This document shows positions 63,152 through 64,000 of a stretch of DNA of 64,000 bases, in pieces. Origin of the DNA: Dreissena polymorpha. Taxonomy: Eukaryota > Mollusca > Bivalvia > Myida > Dreissenidae. Within the stretch, counting starts at the first letter, position 1; each line of letters starts with the position of its first letter. A program made the position numbers and the translations under genes. The DNA lies in NCBI RefSeq assembly GCF_020536995.1, contig NC_068360.1, positions 1,522,292-1,586,291 on the forward strand, in the 5' to 3' direction. The notes beneath the pieces are model-generated. The model was not told the origin of the DNA. It was given only the letters and a program-made list of their open reading frames with translations, and did not search any database.

Positions 63152-64000
63152 ACCATTTCTATCTCAGGAACAAACCATATTCTGCTAACGATGCCCCGTT
63201 CCCGCAACTGCTTCCTTTCTTACCGCAACTTCTCTTATTCTGAAACTCTACTCTTCCACTGCTATCCCTTTCCTTCTCCACTTATTAGCTCTTATGCTAT
63301 CTACATTACTCTGTTATACTTTTTGTATTATAAGTTATAGTATTTTTTACATTTCTAACCAGTATGCAATTATCTATCACTGTAATATATTGTTCGTAAT
63401 TTTGACATGTCTTTAAATAGTTGTTATACGTCAGGTTGTTTACACCATTACAGCAGCGCTTCTAACTGACAGAAGAGAGACATATAGTATAAGCCTCGAG
63501 CTTCCTTCTCAATTCTGTCCAATTGTATTTTACAGCCTTTATGTAGAGCAATACTGCAATTCTATCTGCCTAGCATATTGCTCAAATATAATATGTATGT
63601 TTGTATTGTATTGCTTATATGTACTTTCAATGAACTAAATACATATTGTTTAAACCAATACGGCATGGCAGTAATTATTAAGTAGCGAATCGTACTCTAT
63701 GTTATTGTATTATGATTTTCTACGATCAAAGTACGTCTGTTTGCCTCCCTGTGTGACACTTCCTGTTTCCCATAATGCATTGCAAATTGAAAATTGCTCT
63801 AGATGTTGTTAACAAAATCTTAAAAAAGATAACCCGTCTAAATTATTTGCGTACTTCCGGTTTACAAAACCGAATAAGATTAGTTTCGAATTAACTTCTT
63901 CAATGAAACTAATATTCTATAGTTAATATTATCCCTTTACATAAATACACAATTGTTTAAAAGTTGAATTTGTTCACAACATGAACGGCCGCGTTTCTTT
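63152..64000. other. LINE 3' region and flank
   Basis: The first few hundred bases (pyrimidine-rich, CTTCTCTTATTCTG and similar) are probably the LINE's 3'UTR, perhaps ending at about 63600-63660. No poly(A) tail or target duplication could be fixed. The remainder to the window edge holds nothing recognisable. Confidence 0.45.

Overview
The window is AT-rich, intron-bearing metazoan DNA. The protein families (IAP-type BIR/UBA proteins, a VWA-like membrane protein), the GT-AG exon structure, and repeats familiar from clam, mussel and oyster genomes all point to a bivalve mollusc. I cannot name the species. No operons, bacterial genes or CRISPR arrays are present.

Layout, left to right. (1) 867-4363, + strand: a four-exon gene for a membrane-anchored protein with one BIR zinc domain and a C-terminal UBA domain, but no RING. 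(2) About 4.4-14.1 kb: no convincing gene. It holds a 0.54 kb direct duplication (7848-8385 / 8745-9280) and a bivalve tandem-unit repeat (about 11.9-13.3 kb), into which a TTAA-flanked inverted-repeat element carrying a tRNA-like Pol III promoter has inserted. (3) 14145-19222, + strand: a three-exon gene for a single-pass membrane protein with a signal peptide, a VWA-like ectodomain, a Cys-rich module, a Ser/Thr/Pro stalk, a transmembrane helix and an acidic tail. Its second intron holds a 3.1 kb inverted-repeat element flanked by TA, like Tc1/mariner. (4) About 19-42 kb: mainly repeats. These include a long-TIR element (24.6-25.4 kb), a MITE with internal 22-bp tandem repeats (26.7 kb), a second TTAA-flanked element carrying a degenerate tRNA-Ser(AGA) (28.8-29.7 kb), two SINE-like units, near-perfect hairpins, a 333-bp element with an ACATA target duplication, and a decayed copy of a repetitive metazoan protein family. 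(5) 42.9-43.75 kb, - strand: a small, broken Ty3/gypsy fossil. (6) 44074-47647, + strand: a second BIR/UBA gene, clearly a paralogue of the first, with the same four exons, phase-1 introns and a conserved 3'UTR patch. In its first exon the BIR block lies in a different frame from both ends. (7) 47.6-59.6 kb: no gene; MITEs, tandem duplications, a 165-bp tandem array and other degenerate tandem-unit repeats. (8) 59697-63151, + strand: a nearly whole CR1/L2-type LINE with a 2A-like motif, AP endonuclease and reverse transcriptase, spoiled by one late frameshift.

How the genes fit together. The two BIR/UBA genes and the VWA-like receptor between them share one strand, and every coding intron that I could place is in phase 1. 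The BIR/UBA pair arose by segmental duplication. IAP families are known to be expanded in bivalves, and a membrane-anchored, RING-less BIR/UBA form is an unusual variant. A shared role with the VWA-like protein is only a suggestion from proximity. The most novel structural signal is the pair of unrelated TTAA-flanked inverted-repeat elements that each carry a class-II tRNA-like Pol III promoter.
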